Below are positions 45,943-53,897 of a DNA stretch of 64,000 nt, one piece after another. Within the stretch, counting starts at the first letter, position 1. Every line of letters begins with the position of its first letter. The notes beneath the pieces were generated by a model that saw only the letters and a list, made by a program, of their open reading frames with translations, did not search any database and was not told where the DNA came from. The DNA is taken from contig NZ_CP107930.1 in the NCBI RefSeq assembly GCF_036021035.1, positions 4,612,006 to 4,676,005 of the forward strand, read 5' to 3'. The stretch comes from Kineococcus sp. NBC_00420 (GTDB taxonomy: Bacteria > Actinomycetota > Actinomycetes > Actinomycetales > Kineococcaceae). The position numbers and the translations under genes are program-made.

Positions 45943-47267
45943 CGGTTCCCCTCCACAGCGACGGCGAGCGCCTGGTCCAGGTCCCACAACACGTCCTCGA
46001 CGTCTTCCAGTCCCACGCTGATCCGGATGAGGTCCTCGGGGACCCCGGCGGCGGTGAGCTGTTCGGCGGAGAGCTGCTGGTGGGTCGTCGAGGCCGGGTG
46101 CAGCACGAGGGTGCGGGCGTCGCCGATGTTGGCCAGGTGCGAGCAGAGCTGGACGTTGTTGATGAACCGCTCGCCGGCTGCGCGTCCGCCGACGACCCCG
46201 AAGGAGAACACGGCGCCGGGACCCTCGGGCAGGTACTGCTCGGCCCGGCTGTGGTGCGGGTGGCTGGGCAGACCGGAGTAGCGGACCCAGGAGACGCGGT
46301 CGTCGGCCTCGAGCCAGGCGGCGACCGTGCGGGCGTTGGCGACGTGCTCGCGCATCCGCTGCGGCAGCGTCTCCACGCCCATGAGCAGCAGGAACGCGGA
46401 GTGCGGCGAGAGGGTCGCGCCGATGTCGCGCAGCTGCTCGCTGCGCAGCTTGGTGAGGAAGCCGTACTCGGCGAAGTTGCCCCACCAGCTCAGGCCGCCG
46501 TAGGAGGCGACCGGTTCGGTCATGGCCGGGAACTTCCCGTTGTCCCAGGGGAAGGTGCCGGCGTCGATGACGACGCCGCCCAGCGTGGTGCCGTGGCCGC
46601 CGAGGAACTTCGTCGCGGAGTGGATGACGATGTCCGCGCCGTGCTCGATGGGCCGGCAGAGGTAGGGGGTCGCGGTGGTCGCGTCGACGATCAGCGGGAT
46701 GCCGGCCTCGTGGGCGACGTCGGCCAGGGCCCGGACGTCGGCGATCACCGTGGAGGGGTTGGCGACGAGCTCGGTGAAGACGAAGCGGGTCTTCTCGGTG
46801 ATCGCGGCGCGGACGGTCTCGGGCTCCGGGGCGACGAAGACGGTGTCGACGCCGAAGCGGCGCAGCGTGACGTCGAGCTGGGTGACGGTGCCGCCGTAGA
46901 GGTTGTTGGAGGCGACGACGTGGTCGCCCGCGCCGGCGAGGGCGGCGAAGGTGAGGAACTCCGCGGCCTGCCCGCTCGCGCAGGCCAGTGCTCCGAGCCC
47001 GCCCTCCAGGGAGGCCATGCGCTCCTCGAAGGCGGCGACGGTCGGGTTGGAGATGCGGGAGTAGATGTTCCCGTACTTCTGCAGCGCGAAGAGGTTCGCG
47101 GCGTCGGCGGCGTCCTCGAAGACGAAGCTCGTCGTCTGGAAGATCGGCACGGCGCGTGCGCCCGTCGTCGGCTCGGGGACCGCCCCGGCGTGTACGGCCC
47201 GGGTGCGGAAGCCCCAGGCCCGGTCGTCGCTGCCCGCGGCGCTGCTGCTCGTCCGTTCGCTGCTCAC
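45939..47267 (-). CDS. metY: O-acetylhomoserine sulfhydrylase
   Basis: 442 residues, Cys/Met-metabolism PLP enzyme. TTSFVFEDAADAANLFAL near 45, YSRISNPTVAAFEERMA, and PLP lysine in VIHSATKFLGGHGTTLGG near 210; the 50 to 60 extra residues after the Lys and overall length mark the O-acetylhomoserine (MetY) rather than the shorter cystathionine gamma-synthase group. Converts O-acetylhomoserine and sulfide to homocysteine. GTG start after CAGGAT at leaderless distance. No metX in the window. Confidence 0.93.
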   Translation of the reverse strand: MSSERTSSSAAGSDDRAWGFRTRAVHAGAVPEPTTGARAVPIFQTTSFVFEDAADAANLFALQKYGNIYSRISNPTVAAFEERMASLEGGLGALACASGQAAEFLTFAALAGAGDHVVASNNLYGGTVTQLDVTLRRFGVDTVFVAPEPETVRAAITEKTRFVFTELVANPSTVIADVRALADVAHEAGIPLIVDATTATPYLCRPIEHGADIVIHSATKFLGGHGTTLGGVVIDAGTFPWDNGKFPAMTEPVASYGGLSWWGNFAEYGFLTKLRSEQLRDIGATLSPHSAFLLLMGVETLPQRMREHVANARTVAAWLEADDRVSWVRYSGLPSHPHHSRAEQYLPEGPGAVFSFGVVGGRAAGERFINNVQLCSHLANIGDARTLVLHPASTTHQQLSAEQLTAAGVPEDLIRISVGLEDVEDVLWDLDQALAVAVEGNR

Positions 47268-47306
47268 AGGGCGATCCTGCCACCCGGTCGGTGGCGCCCC
47301 GGCGCC

Positions 47307-47312
47307 TACACT
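47307..47312 (+). promoter_or_regulatory. Leaderless -10 box of dnaG
   Basis: TACACT ends 6 bases before GTG 47319; no Shine-Dalgarno present. Confidence 0.55.
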
Positions 47313-47318
47313 CCACCC

Positions 47319-49196
47319 GTGGCCGGGCGCATCCATCCAGACGATCTGCAGACGGTCAAGGAACGCGTGCGCCTCGACGAGGTCGTGGGCGAGCAGGTCT
47401 CCCTGCGGACGGGGGGTGTCGGCTCCTTCAAGGGCCTCTGCCCCTTCCACGACGAGCGGACCCCCAGCTTCACCGTGCGTCCCGCGACCGGGCGCTGGCG
47501 CTGCTTCGGCTGCGGGGAGTCCGGCGACGCGATCGAGTTCGTCATGCGCATCGACGGTCTCGGCTTCGCCGACGCCGTGGAGCGCCTCGCCCAGCGCGCG
47601 GGGATCCAGCTGCGCTACGTCGACGACGGTGGTCGCAGCGCCCAGCGCCCCGCCTCCAACGCGGGCCAGCGCCAGCGCCTGCTCGAGATGCACACCCTCG
47701 CCGAGGAGTTCTACGCCCAGCAGCTCGAGGGGGTCGGTCCGGCGGAGACGGCGCGGGGTTTCCTCGCCGAACGCGGGTTCAGCCGGGAGGACGCCGCCCG
47801 GTTCGGGGTCGGTTTCGCCCCCAACACCGGTGACGCCCTGCTGCGTCAGTTGCGCGCCAAGGGGTTCGGCGAGGAGGAGCTCGTCACCTCCGGGTTGGCC
47901 GGGCAGAGCCAGCGGGGCCTCTACGACCGCTTCCGCGGGCGGTTGGTGTGGCCGATCCGCGACGTCAGCGGGCACACCGTCGCGTTCGGGGCCCGCCGGC
48001 TCTTCGACGACGACCGCATCGAGTCGAAGTACCTGAACTCCCCGGAGACCCCCATCTACAAGAAGTCGCAGGCGCTCTACGGCCTCGACCTCGCCAAGCG
48101 GGAGATCTCGCGCACCAAGCGCGTCGTCGTGGTCGAGGGTTACACCGACGTCATGGCCTGCCACCTCTCCGGGGTCGGGCAGGCCGTCGCGACCTGCGGC
48201 ACGGCGTTCGGCGAGGACCACGCCCGGATCGTCCAGCGGATGCTGGGGGAGAGCGACGGTTCCGCCGAGGTCGTCTTCACCTTCGACGGCGACGCGGCCG
48301 GGCAGAAGGCGGCGCTGAAGGCCTACGAGCTCGACCAGCGCTTCAGCGCCCAGACCTACGTCGCCGTCGCCCCGCAGGGTCAGGACCCGTGCGACCTGCG
48401 GTTGTCCGCCGGGGAAGCCGCTGTGGCGCAACTGGTCGACGGCCGGGTCCCGCTGTTCGAGTTCGCGATCCGCTCCACCATCGAACGGTTCGACCTGAAC
48501 TCCGACGCCGGCCGCCTCGCCGCGCTCGACGCCGCCGCGCCCATCGTCGCCGCCATCCGCGACCGCGGGCTGCAGCAGCGCTACGCCATCAACCTGGACC
48601 GCTGGACGGGGTTCCTCGACGAGCGCTTCGTGCTCGACCGGGTCCGCCGCCACTCCGGGAGCGGGGCACCGCAGCAGCAGGGGAGGCCGCAGCAGCCGCC
48701 CGCCCGGCAGCCGGTCCGCTCGATGGCTGCCAACGACCCCGTGGCCCAGCTCGAGCGGCAGGTGCTGGCCTGCGTCCTGCAGGCGCCGTGGGCCGTCGCC
48801 GAGGTCTTCGACTCCCTGGAGTCCGACGCGTTCGCCGCGCCCGGCCACCGGGCCGTCCACGACGCCGTCACCGCCGCCGGTGGCCCCGGGGAGGCTCCGC
48901 AGGGACCGGCCTGGCTGGCCGGCGTCCTCGACTACGCCGACGGCCCCGTCGCGGCCCTCGTCGACGAGCTCGCGGCCACCGACCTGCCCGTCTCCAGCGA
49001 GGAGCAGCTGGAGAGCTGGGGACGTCAGCTCGTCGCCGCCCTCGCCGGGCAGTCCGCGACCCGTGCCGTGGCCGAGGCCCGCCGTACGCTGCAGCGCCTC
49101 GACCCCGCGAGCGCGGAGTACGGGGAGGCCTCGGCCGAGCTGTTCCGCCTCGAAGCCGCCCGGCGGACCTGGCAGGAGCGCGCCCAGGGCGCGTGA
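47319..49196 (+). CDS. dnaG: DNA primase
   Basis: 625 residues. CHC2 zinc finger (GLCPFHDERTPSF and WRCFGCGESGDAI, about residues 40-68), RNA polymerase domain and TOPRIM VVVVEGYTDVMACHLSG near 270 with EDHARIVQRML and FTFDGDAAGQKAAL, then a Pro/Gln-rich linker (about 450-465) and a C-terminal helicase-binding domain. Synthesises replication primers. Divergent from metY, with 51 bases between start codons. Confidence 0.96.
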   Translation: MAGRIHPDDLQTVKERVRLDEVVGEQVSLRTGGVGSFKGLCPFHDERTPSFTVRPATGRWRCFGCGESGDAIEFVMRIDGLGFADAVERLAQRAGIQLRYVDDGGRSAQRPASNAGQRQRLLEMHTLAEEFYAQQLEGVGPAETARGFLAERGFSREDAARFGVGFAPNTGDALLRQLRAKGFGEEELVTSGLAGQSQRGLYDRFRGRLVWPIRDVSGHTVAFGARRLFDDDRIESKYLNSPETPIYKKSQALYGLDLAKREISRTKRVVVVEGYTDVMACHLSGVGQAVATCGTAFGEDHARIVQRMLGESDGSAEVVFTFDGDAAGQKAALKAYELDQRFSAQTYVAVAPQGQDPCDLRLSAGEAAVAQLVDGRVPLFEFAIRSTIERFDLNSDAGRLAALDAAAPIVAAIRDRGLQQRYAINLDRWTGFLDERFVLDRVRRHSGSGAPQQQGRPQQPPARQPVRSMAANDPVAQLERQVLACVLQAPWAVAEVFDSLESDAFAAPGHRAVHDAVTAAGGPGEAPQGPAWLAGVLDYADGPVAALVDELAATDLPVSSEEQLESWGRQLVAALAGQSATRAVAEARRTLQRLDPASAEYGEASAELFRLEAARRTWQERAQGA

Positions 49197-49281
49197 TCCC
49201 GTGCCGTGCACGGAGCGGTCCGTGAGGCTGGTACGGTTGGACAGTCGTGACCGGGGGTTACATCCCGGTCGTGAGAAGTGG

Positions 49282-49354
49282 TCCCGCATAGCTCAATTGG
49301 CAGAGCAGCCGGCTGTTAACCGGCAGGTTGTTGGTTCGAGTCCAACTGCGGGAG
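49282..49354 (+). tRNA. tRNA-Asn (GTT)
   Basis: 73 bases with a 7 bp acceptor stem (TCCCGCA/TGCGGGA), D-arm AGCTC..GAGC, anticodon stem GCCGG/CCGGC, loop CTGTTAA with GTT at 49315-49317, and T-arm GGTTCGAGTCC. G discriminator as expected for Asn; CCA not encoded. Confidence 0.95.
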
Positions 49355-49359
49355 CTTCC

Positions 49360-49393
49360 ACGGAGGGGCGGGCCGAGAGGCCCGCCCCTCCGT
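49360..49393 (+). terminator. Hairpin terminator of tRNA-Asn
   Basis: Perfect 15 bp stem (49360-49374 with 49379-49393), 4-base loop GAGA, starting 6 bases after the tRNA. Confidence 0.8.
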
Positions 49394-49524
49394 CGTGCCG
49401 GGTGCGACTAGCGGTCGGCGCTGCGTGCTCCCACCATCTGGACCTTCGCGCCCCGGCCACACCGTGCCCGAGGTCGTGCACGACGTCCGGGCCGGTCACG
49501 GGGGTGCGTGAGCGACCATGGGGT

Positions 49525-50667
49525 GTGCGCGACGTCCTGGACCAGGTGGACCGGTGGCTCTCGGCGGGTCGCCGGGTGGCCGTCGCGACCGTCGTGCGCA
49601 CCTGGCGCTCGGCTCCCCGCCAGCCCGGCGCGTCGCTCGCCGTCGACGACCACGGTGAGGTCGTCGGGAGCGTGTCCGGGGGGTGCGTCGAGGGGGCCGT
49701 CTACGAACTCGCCCGCGAGGTCGTCGCGGACGGGCGGCCCGTCCTCGCGCGCTACGGGGTCAGCGACGACGACGCCTTCGCCGTCGGGCTGACCTGCGGG
49801 GGCGAGCTGGAGGTCTTCGTCACCCTCGTCGACGACGTCGACCTCGTCCGTGCGCTGTCCACCGCCGTCGCGGCGCGTTCGGCGGTGGCGCTGGCGACCG
49901 TGGTCGGACCGGGCGCGGCGCAGGGCCGGCGGATGCTCGTGGACCCGCTGGGCCGTACCGGGTCGCTCGGCTCGCAACGCCTCGACGCCGCCGTCACCGA
50001 CGACGCCCGCGGACTGCTCGACGCCGGCGTCAGCGGCGTGCTGCACGTCGGTCCGGACGGGGAACGCCGCCCCGACGACCTCGAGGTGTTCGTCGAGGCG
50101 TTCGCGCCGCCGGCCCGCATGATCGTCTTCGGGGCCATCGACTTCGCCGCGGCGCTCGCCCGCGTCGGGAGCTTCCTCGGGTTCCACGTCACGGTGTGCG
50201 ACGCGCGGCCCGTCTTCGCCACCGCGCGGCGGTTCCCGATGGCCGACGAGGTCGTCGTCGACTGGCCGCACCGCTACCTGTCCCGGACCGCCGTCGACGA
50301 CCGGACGGTGCTCTGCCTGCTGACCCACGACCCGAAGTTCGACGTGCCGCTGCTCGAACTCGCCCTGCGCGGCCCCGCCGCCTACGTCGGGGCGATGGGG
50401 TCCCGTCGGACCCACGAGGACCGCGTCGCGCGACTGCTCGACGCGGGGGTGTCGCAGGCGCAGCTGGCCCGGCTGCACTCGCCGATCGGGCTCGACCTCG
50501 GCGCCCGGACCCCCGAGGAGACGGCGATCTCGATCGCCGCCGAGATCACCGCCGCGCGGTGGGGTGGGACGGGGAAACCGTTGCGGGACAGTGCTGGACG
50601 GATCCACCACGACCGTCTGGCGACCGTCGTCGCGGCCGAGGGGTTCGAGGACGTCTCGCCCTCCTGA
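49525..50667 (+). CDS. XdhC/CoxI-family protein
   Basis: 380 residues. N-terminal XdhC_CoxI domain (ATVVRTWRSAPRQPGASLAV, GSVSGGCVEGAVYELA, VGLTCGGELEVFV) and C-terminal XdhC Rossmann domain (ARMIVFGAIDFAAALARVG, YVGAMGSRRTHEDR). The family inserts or sulfurates molybdenum cofactor in xanthine dehydrogenase-like enzymes. No molybdo-enzyme genes are in this window, so it acts in trans. The Rossmann glycine motif is degenerate (FGAIDFA instead of GAGxVG). GTG start. Confidence 0.85.
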   Translation: MRDVLDQVDRWLSAGRRVAVATVVRTWRSAPRQPGASLAVDDHGEVVGSVSGGCVEGAVYELAREVVADGRPVLARYGVSDDDAFAVGLTCGGELEVFVTLVDDVDLVRALSTAVAARSAVALATVVGPGAAQGRRMLVDPLGRTGSLGSQRLDAAVTDDARGLLDAGVSGVLHVGPDGERRPDDLEVFVEAFAPPARMIVFGAIDFAAALARVGSFLGFHVTVCDARPVFATARRFPMADEVVVDWPHRYLSRTAVDDRTVLCLLTHDPKFDVPLLELALRGPAAYVGAMGSRRTHEDRVARLLDAGVSQAQLARLHSPIGLDLGARTPEETAISIAAEITAARWGGTGKPLRDSAGRIHHDRLATVVAAEGFEDVSPS

Positions 50668-50755
50668 ACCGACCTGGGCCCCGGGGGCGTCGGGGCCGGT
50701 CGGGTAGAGTCCGGCGGAGCGTTCGCTCGCCGGCACCGTCGCGCGGGGGTCGTGA

Positions 50756-50829
50756 GGGGCGGTAGCTCAGTCGGTCAGAGCAGGGAACTCATAATTCCTC
50801 GGTCGTGGGTTCGAGCCCCACCCGCCCTA
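50756..50829 (+). tRNA. tRNA-Met (CAT), elongator
   Basis: 74 bases. Acceptor GGGGCGG pairs with CCGCCCT, leaving a terminal G-U; D-arm AGCTC..GAGC, anticodon stem GGGAA/TTCCT with loop CTCATAA (CAT at 50790-50792), T-arm GTGGG/CCCAC. Only two central G-C pairs in the anticodon stem, so not an initiator. A lysidine-modified Ile2 tRNA is the less likely alternative. CCA not encoded. Confidence 0.92.
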
Positions 50830-50916
50830 CCGCGGAAGGTTCCGGTCGAGGCCCGTGCGCGGGGGTCTCCCTGCGGTGCAGTCCGGAGCGGCGACGGTGC
50901 CGCCGTCCTCGGGTCC

Positions 50917-51144
50917 TCAGTGCGAGACCCTGCCGCGCAACAGGTGCAGCATGCGACCACGGGGTGTCCGCGTCGACGCGCGGGGACGACCGAACGGCGT
51001 GCGCGGGAAATCCGTACCGTTCGCGACGATCGGTCGACCCCGCGGGACGGGCGGCCGAGAGGGGTCCGGTTCCCGGCCCGCGGGTGGGAGCCGGCCCTCG
51101 GGGGTGAACGGCCGGCCCGGGGCCGGGTCGAAACGTGCAGCCAT
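50917..51144 (-). CDS. Small ORF with Trp-to-Arg version of the actinobacterial GW-repeat motif
   Basis: 75 residues, not certain to be expressed. Residues 4-40 follow the Pro/Trp-rich N-terminal motif of many actinobacterial membrane proteins (RFNPPPGWP..PEGW..PPGW.PDPSWPP.P.GW), but Arg stands at every Trp position: residues 11, 18, 24, 30 and 37 (codons CGG, CGG, CGG, CGG, CGA). The usual membrane domain after the motif is missing. A GAGAGG lies 12 bases upstream of the ATG. It occupies an otherwise empty 500-base gap between tRNA-Met and the thioredoxin gene. Confidence 0.4.
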   Translation of the reverse strand: MAARFDPAPGRPFTPEGRLPPAGREPDPSRPPVPRGRPIVANGTDFPRTPFGRPRASTRTPRGRMLHLLRGRVSH

Positions 51145-51339
51145 CGTGGTGCGGTACCTCTCGTCGAGGGGGGAGGGGGTGCTGACCAGGGAGGTTTCGA
51201 ATCGTGGGGTGCGGTGCGAGAGGCAGTCGGTGATGACTAGAAGATCGGGGCGCGACGGCGGTGACGACAGCGGCTGATCGGGTGAAACCCGCCCCGTGAC
51301 CCGTCCGCAGTCACCGCGACGTGGTCGCCGGGACGACGC

Positions 51340-51600
51340 TCAGACGGCGCGCCCCATCGCCGCCAGCAGTTGCGGCAGCGTCGGAGCGCCCGCGGCGCGG
51401 AAGACCTCGGTCCCGTCGTCCTCGCGCACCACGATCGTCGGGGTGCTCGACACGTCCGCGGCCTCGGCCCGGACGGTGTCGTCGGCGACGTCGACCTCCT
51501 CGAACCGCACCTGCGGGACCAGGCGGGCGGCCTGGCCGACCACGGTGCGCGCCGTCCGGCACGGACCGCAGAAGGCGGACGAGAAGAGTTCGACGATCAC
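51340..51600 (-). CDS. Thioredoxin-like protein
   Basis: 86 residues, a minimal thioredoxin fold. The redox motif is FCGPC near residue 12 (CGPC, as in classical thioredoxin), VDVADDTVRAEAADVSSTP carries the cis-Pro with the VSSTPTIVV pattern, and GAPTLPQLLAAM ends the fold. Shorter than the usual 105 to 110 residues because the first helix and strand are absent. GTG start. Cytoplasmic; partner unknown. Confidence 0.85.
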   Translation of the reverse strand: MIVELFSSAFCGPCRTARTVVGQAARLVPQVRFEEVDVADDTVRAEAADVSSTPTIVVREDDGTEVFRAAGAPTLPQLLAAMGRAV

Positions 51601-51688
51601 GACAGGGGCAACGTCGGGGAGGCCGCGAGCCTTCCGTCGACCTCGCTGGCGATGGCGCGGATGGGGGTGCGGCTGAGGAGTGTGAGGG

Positions 51689-51718
51689 TTGACACCCCAA
51701 ACATCAGACGATTACGGT
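51689..51718 (+). promoter_or_regulatory. Promoter and operator of the fucoside importer operon
   Basis: TTGACA (51689-51694), an 18-base spacer and TACGGT (51713-51718), the strongest sigma-A/HrdB-type promoter in the window. The spacer contains CATCAGACG at 51702-51710, an imperfect copy of the CATC-W-GATG palindrome found at the GntR gene, so a repressor would cover the promoter core. Confidence 0.65.
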
Positions 51719-51765
51719 CCAGATCGTACTCACGCAAGACATGGTGCGCTCAAAGAGGAGACACA

Positions 51766-51921
51766 GTGTTCGCCGAATTTTCGTTGCATCAGCGTCTCGT
51801 GCCGGCTCCAGGCTGCACGACCTACCGCGTCGTTCCGGAGAATCATCTGATGATTGACCGTCGTACCGGTGCGATCGGCCGTGGCGTCGGGCGCAGGGAA
51901 CGGGCCGTCTGGTGGCGATGA
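51766..51921 (+). CDS. Small leader ORF ahead of the importer genes
   Basis: A 51-residue ORF with GAGGAG 5 bases before its GTG, a better ribosome site than most genes here. Its TGA overlaps the permease ATG at 51918 (ATGA), implying coupled translation. The protein (opens MFAEFSLHQRLVPAPG, ends ERAVWWR) has no recognised domain. Its first 30 codons are less GC-rich than the neighbourhood. An AATCATC-T-GATGATT palindrome lies within it at 51841-51855. It may be a regulatory leader peptide or a cut-down gene remnant. Confidence 0.5.
   Translation: MFAEFSLHQRLVPAPGCTTYRVVPENHLMIDRRTGAIGRGVGRRERAVWWR
51841..51855. promoter_or_regulatory. GntR-type palindrome in the importer leader
   Basis: AATCATCTGATGATT, perfect 7-base arms around a central T. 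It shares CATCTGATGATT with the site ahead of the fuconate dehydratase gene (61242-61253). About 120 bases downstream of the -10 box, so it would act as a roadblock or looping site. Confidence 0.65.
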
Positions 51922-52880
51922 CCCCGCTGCGTCCGGGAGCGGTGACCCGGGCTGCCGGGACGGAGGTGCGCGGGCGCTCGGCGGCGCGACGCAGCTTCCG
52001 TCGGCACTGGCAGCTCTACCTCATGCTCGCCGTCCCGCTGCTCTGGTTCGTCGTCTTCAAGTACGTCCCCATGGTCAACGCCGTCATCGCCTTCAAGCAG
52101 TACAGCGTCGTCGACGGCATCTGGGGCAGCGACTGGGTGGGGTTGGCGAACTTCCAGCGCTTCTTCGACAACCCCGTCTTCGGTCGGATCGTCACCAACA
52201 CGTTCGTCCTGTCGGTGTACGCGGTGCTCGCGGGCTTCCCCATCCCGATCATCCTGGCCCTGGCGATCAACGAGGTCCGGCTGAAGTTCTTCGCGCGCAC
52301 GGTGCAGCTCGTCACCTACGCCCCGTTCTTCATCTCCACGGTGATCATCGTGTCAATGACGATCCTGATCCTGTCCCCGCGCATCGGTCTCCTCTCCGAC
52401 GTGTTCGGGTTCTTCGGCATGGACCAGCCCAACGTCCTGGGCGACCCGGACGCGTTCCGGCACGTGTACGTCTGGACCGACGTGTGGCAGACGGCCGGCT
52501 ACTCCGCGGTGATCTACCTCGCCGCCCTCGCCGGGATCGACCCGACGCTCTACGAGGCGGCCAGGGTCGACGGGGCGAACCGGTTGCAGAAGATCATGGC
52601 CGTGGACCTGCCGGGCATCGCCCCGACGGCGGTCGTCATCCTCATCCTGGGGGTCGGCAACGTCATGTCGCTGGGGTTCGAGAAGGCGTTCCTGCTGCAG
52701 AACCCCCTGAACCTCTCGCAGTCGGAGGTCATCGCCACCTACACGTACAAGGTGGGTCTCATCAACGCCGACTTCAGCCTGGCGAGCGCCGTCGGCCTCT
52801 TCAACTCCGCCATCAACCTGGTGCTCCTCGTGAGCGTCAACCGGGTCGCGAAACGAGTGACGGGGAGCGGGCTGTGGTGA
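51918..52880 (+). CDS. Sugar ABC transporter permease, LplB type
   Basis: 320 residues with six membrane segments; the first is YLMLAVPLLWFVVFKYVPM. The EAA loop for the ATPase is YEAARVDGANRLQKIMAVDLPGI near residue 215. Subunit of an oligosaccharide importer of the carbohydrate uptake-1 family, LplB branch. The ATG at 51918 is preferred because it overlaps the stop of the leader ORF; GTG 51912 is also possible. No ATPase gene lies in the cluster, so a shared MsiK-like ATPase probably powers it. Confidence 0.9.
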   Translation: MTPLRPGAVTRAAGTEVRGRSAARRSFRRHWQLYLMLAVPLLWFVVFKYVPMVNAVIAFKQYSVVDGIWGSDWVGLANFQRFFDNPVFGRIVTNTFVLSVYAVLAGFPIPIILALAINEVRLKFFARTVQLVTYAPFFISTVIIVSMTILILSPRIGLLSDVFGFFGMDQPNVLGDPDAFRHVYVWTDVWQTAGYSAVIYLAALAGIDPTLYEAARVDGANRLQKIMAVDLPGIAPTAVVILILGVGNVMSLGFEKAFLLQNPLNLSQSEVIATYTYKVGLINADFSLASAVGLFNSAINLVLLVSVNRVAKRVTGSGLW

Positions 52881-53833
52881 GCGGAACCGGTACCGAGCAG
52901 AAGCTCTCCCGGCGGGACCGAGCCCGTCTCGACCGTCCGGTGCACCGTTCCCGGCAGGTGAAGGACCCTGGCGTCGACCGGGTGTTCATGGTCGGCGTGT
53001 ACGTCCTGCTGACGACGGCGCTGGTCCTGGTGCTCGTGCCGTTGATCTACATCCTGGCGAGCTCCTTCAGCTCGCCGCAGGCCGTGTCGTCCGGGAGGGT
53101 CTTCCTCTGGCCGGTGGACCCGACCCTGCGCGGCTACGAGGTGGCGCTCAGCAACTCCGCGATCCTCCGGGGTTTCGCCAACTCCGTCTTCTACACCGTC
53201 GCCGGGGCCGCGATCAGCGTCACGCTCACGGTCATGATCGCCTACCCCCTCTCGACCCCGGACCTGTGGGGCCGCAAGGTGATCACCAAGCTCGTCGTGT
53301 TCACGATGCTCTTCGCCGGCGGGATCATCCCGACCTACCTCGTCGTCCAGGCCCTGGGCCTGCTCGACACCCGGGGGGCGCTGCTGCTGCCGCAGGCCAT
53401 CGGCGTGTGGCAGGTCATCATCGCCGTGGCGTTCCTGCGGGCCTCCATCCCCGACGAACTGCTGGAGGCCGCCCAGCTCGACGGAGCCAGCGACCTCCGG
53501 ATCCTGTTCACCGTCGTGCTGCCGCTGGCGAAACCCCTCATCGCGGTCATCGCCCTGATGTACGGCATCGCGCAGTGGAACTCCTACTTCGACGCCCTGC
53601 TGTACCTGCGCGACGCCGATCTCGCGCCGCTGCAGATCGTGCTGCGCAACATCCTCATCCTGAACACCTCCGGCGGGAGCACCGACGCCGCCGCGATGAT
53701 GGAACGCCAGCAACTGGCCAACCTGCTGAAGTACTCGCTCATCGTCATCGCCACCGTTCCGTTGCTGCTCGTCTACCCGTTCGTGGCCCGGTACTTCACC
53801 AAGGGCATCCTCGTCGGCGCGGTCAAGGGCTGA
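52877..53833 (+). CDS. Sugar ABC transporter permease, YtcP type
   Basis: 318 residues, six membrane segments, EAA loop LLEAAQLDGASDLRILFTVVLPL near residue 200 and LPLAKPLIAVIALMYGIAQWN after it. Partner of the LplB-type permease; YtcP/LplB/LipO sets usually take up oligosaccharides from plant or host glycans. GTG overlaps the upstream stop by 4 bases (GTGA). Confidence 0.9.
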   Translation: MSGTGTEQKLSRRDRARLDRPVHRSRQVKDPGVDRVFMVGVYVLLTTALVLVLVPLIYILASSFSSPQAVSSGRVFLWPVDPTLRGYEVALSNSAILRGFANSVFYTVAGAAISVTLTVMIAYPLSTPDLWGRKVITKLVVFTMLFAGGIIPTYLVVQALGLLDTRGALLLPQAIGVWQVIIAVAFLRASIPDELLEAAQLDGASDLRILFTVVLPLAKPLIAVIALMYGIAQWNSYFDALLYLRDADLAPLQIVLRNILILNTSGGSTDAAAMMERQQLANLLKYSLIVIATVPLLLVYPFVARYFTKGILVGAVKG

Positions 53834-53897
53834 GAAAACCCCACCGCCCACCACCTCCGGCGACACCGCCGTCGCCGCACCACCGAAGGGACCTCCC

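Noticed and set aside
45939-49289. A 1116-residue minus-strand frame
   Set aside because: Only the last 442 residues are metY; the upstream part is the antisense shadow of dnaG.
50832-51277. Plus-strand frames after tRNA-Met
   Set aside because: Several open frames exist, but all are Arg/Gly/Pro-rich without start signals; only the minus-strand small ORF has a recognisable pattern.
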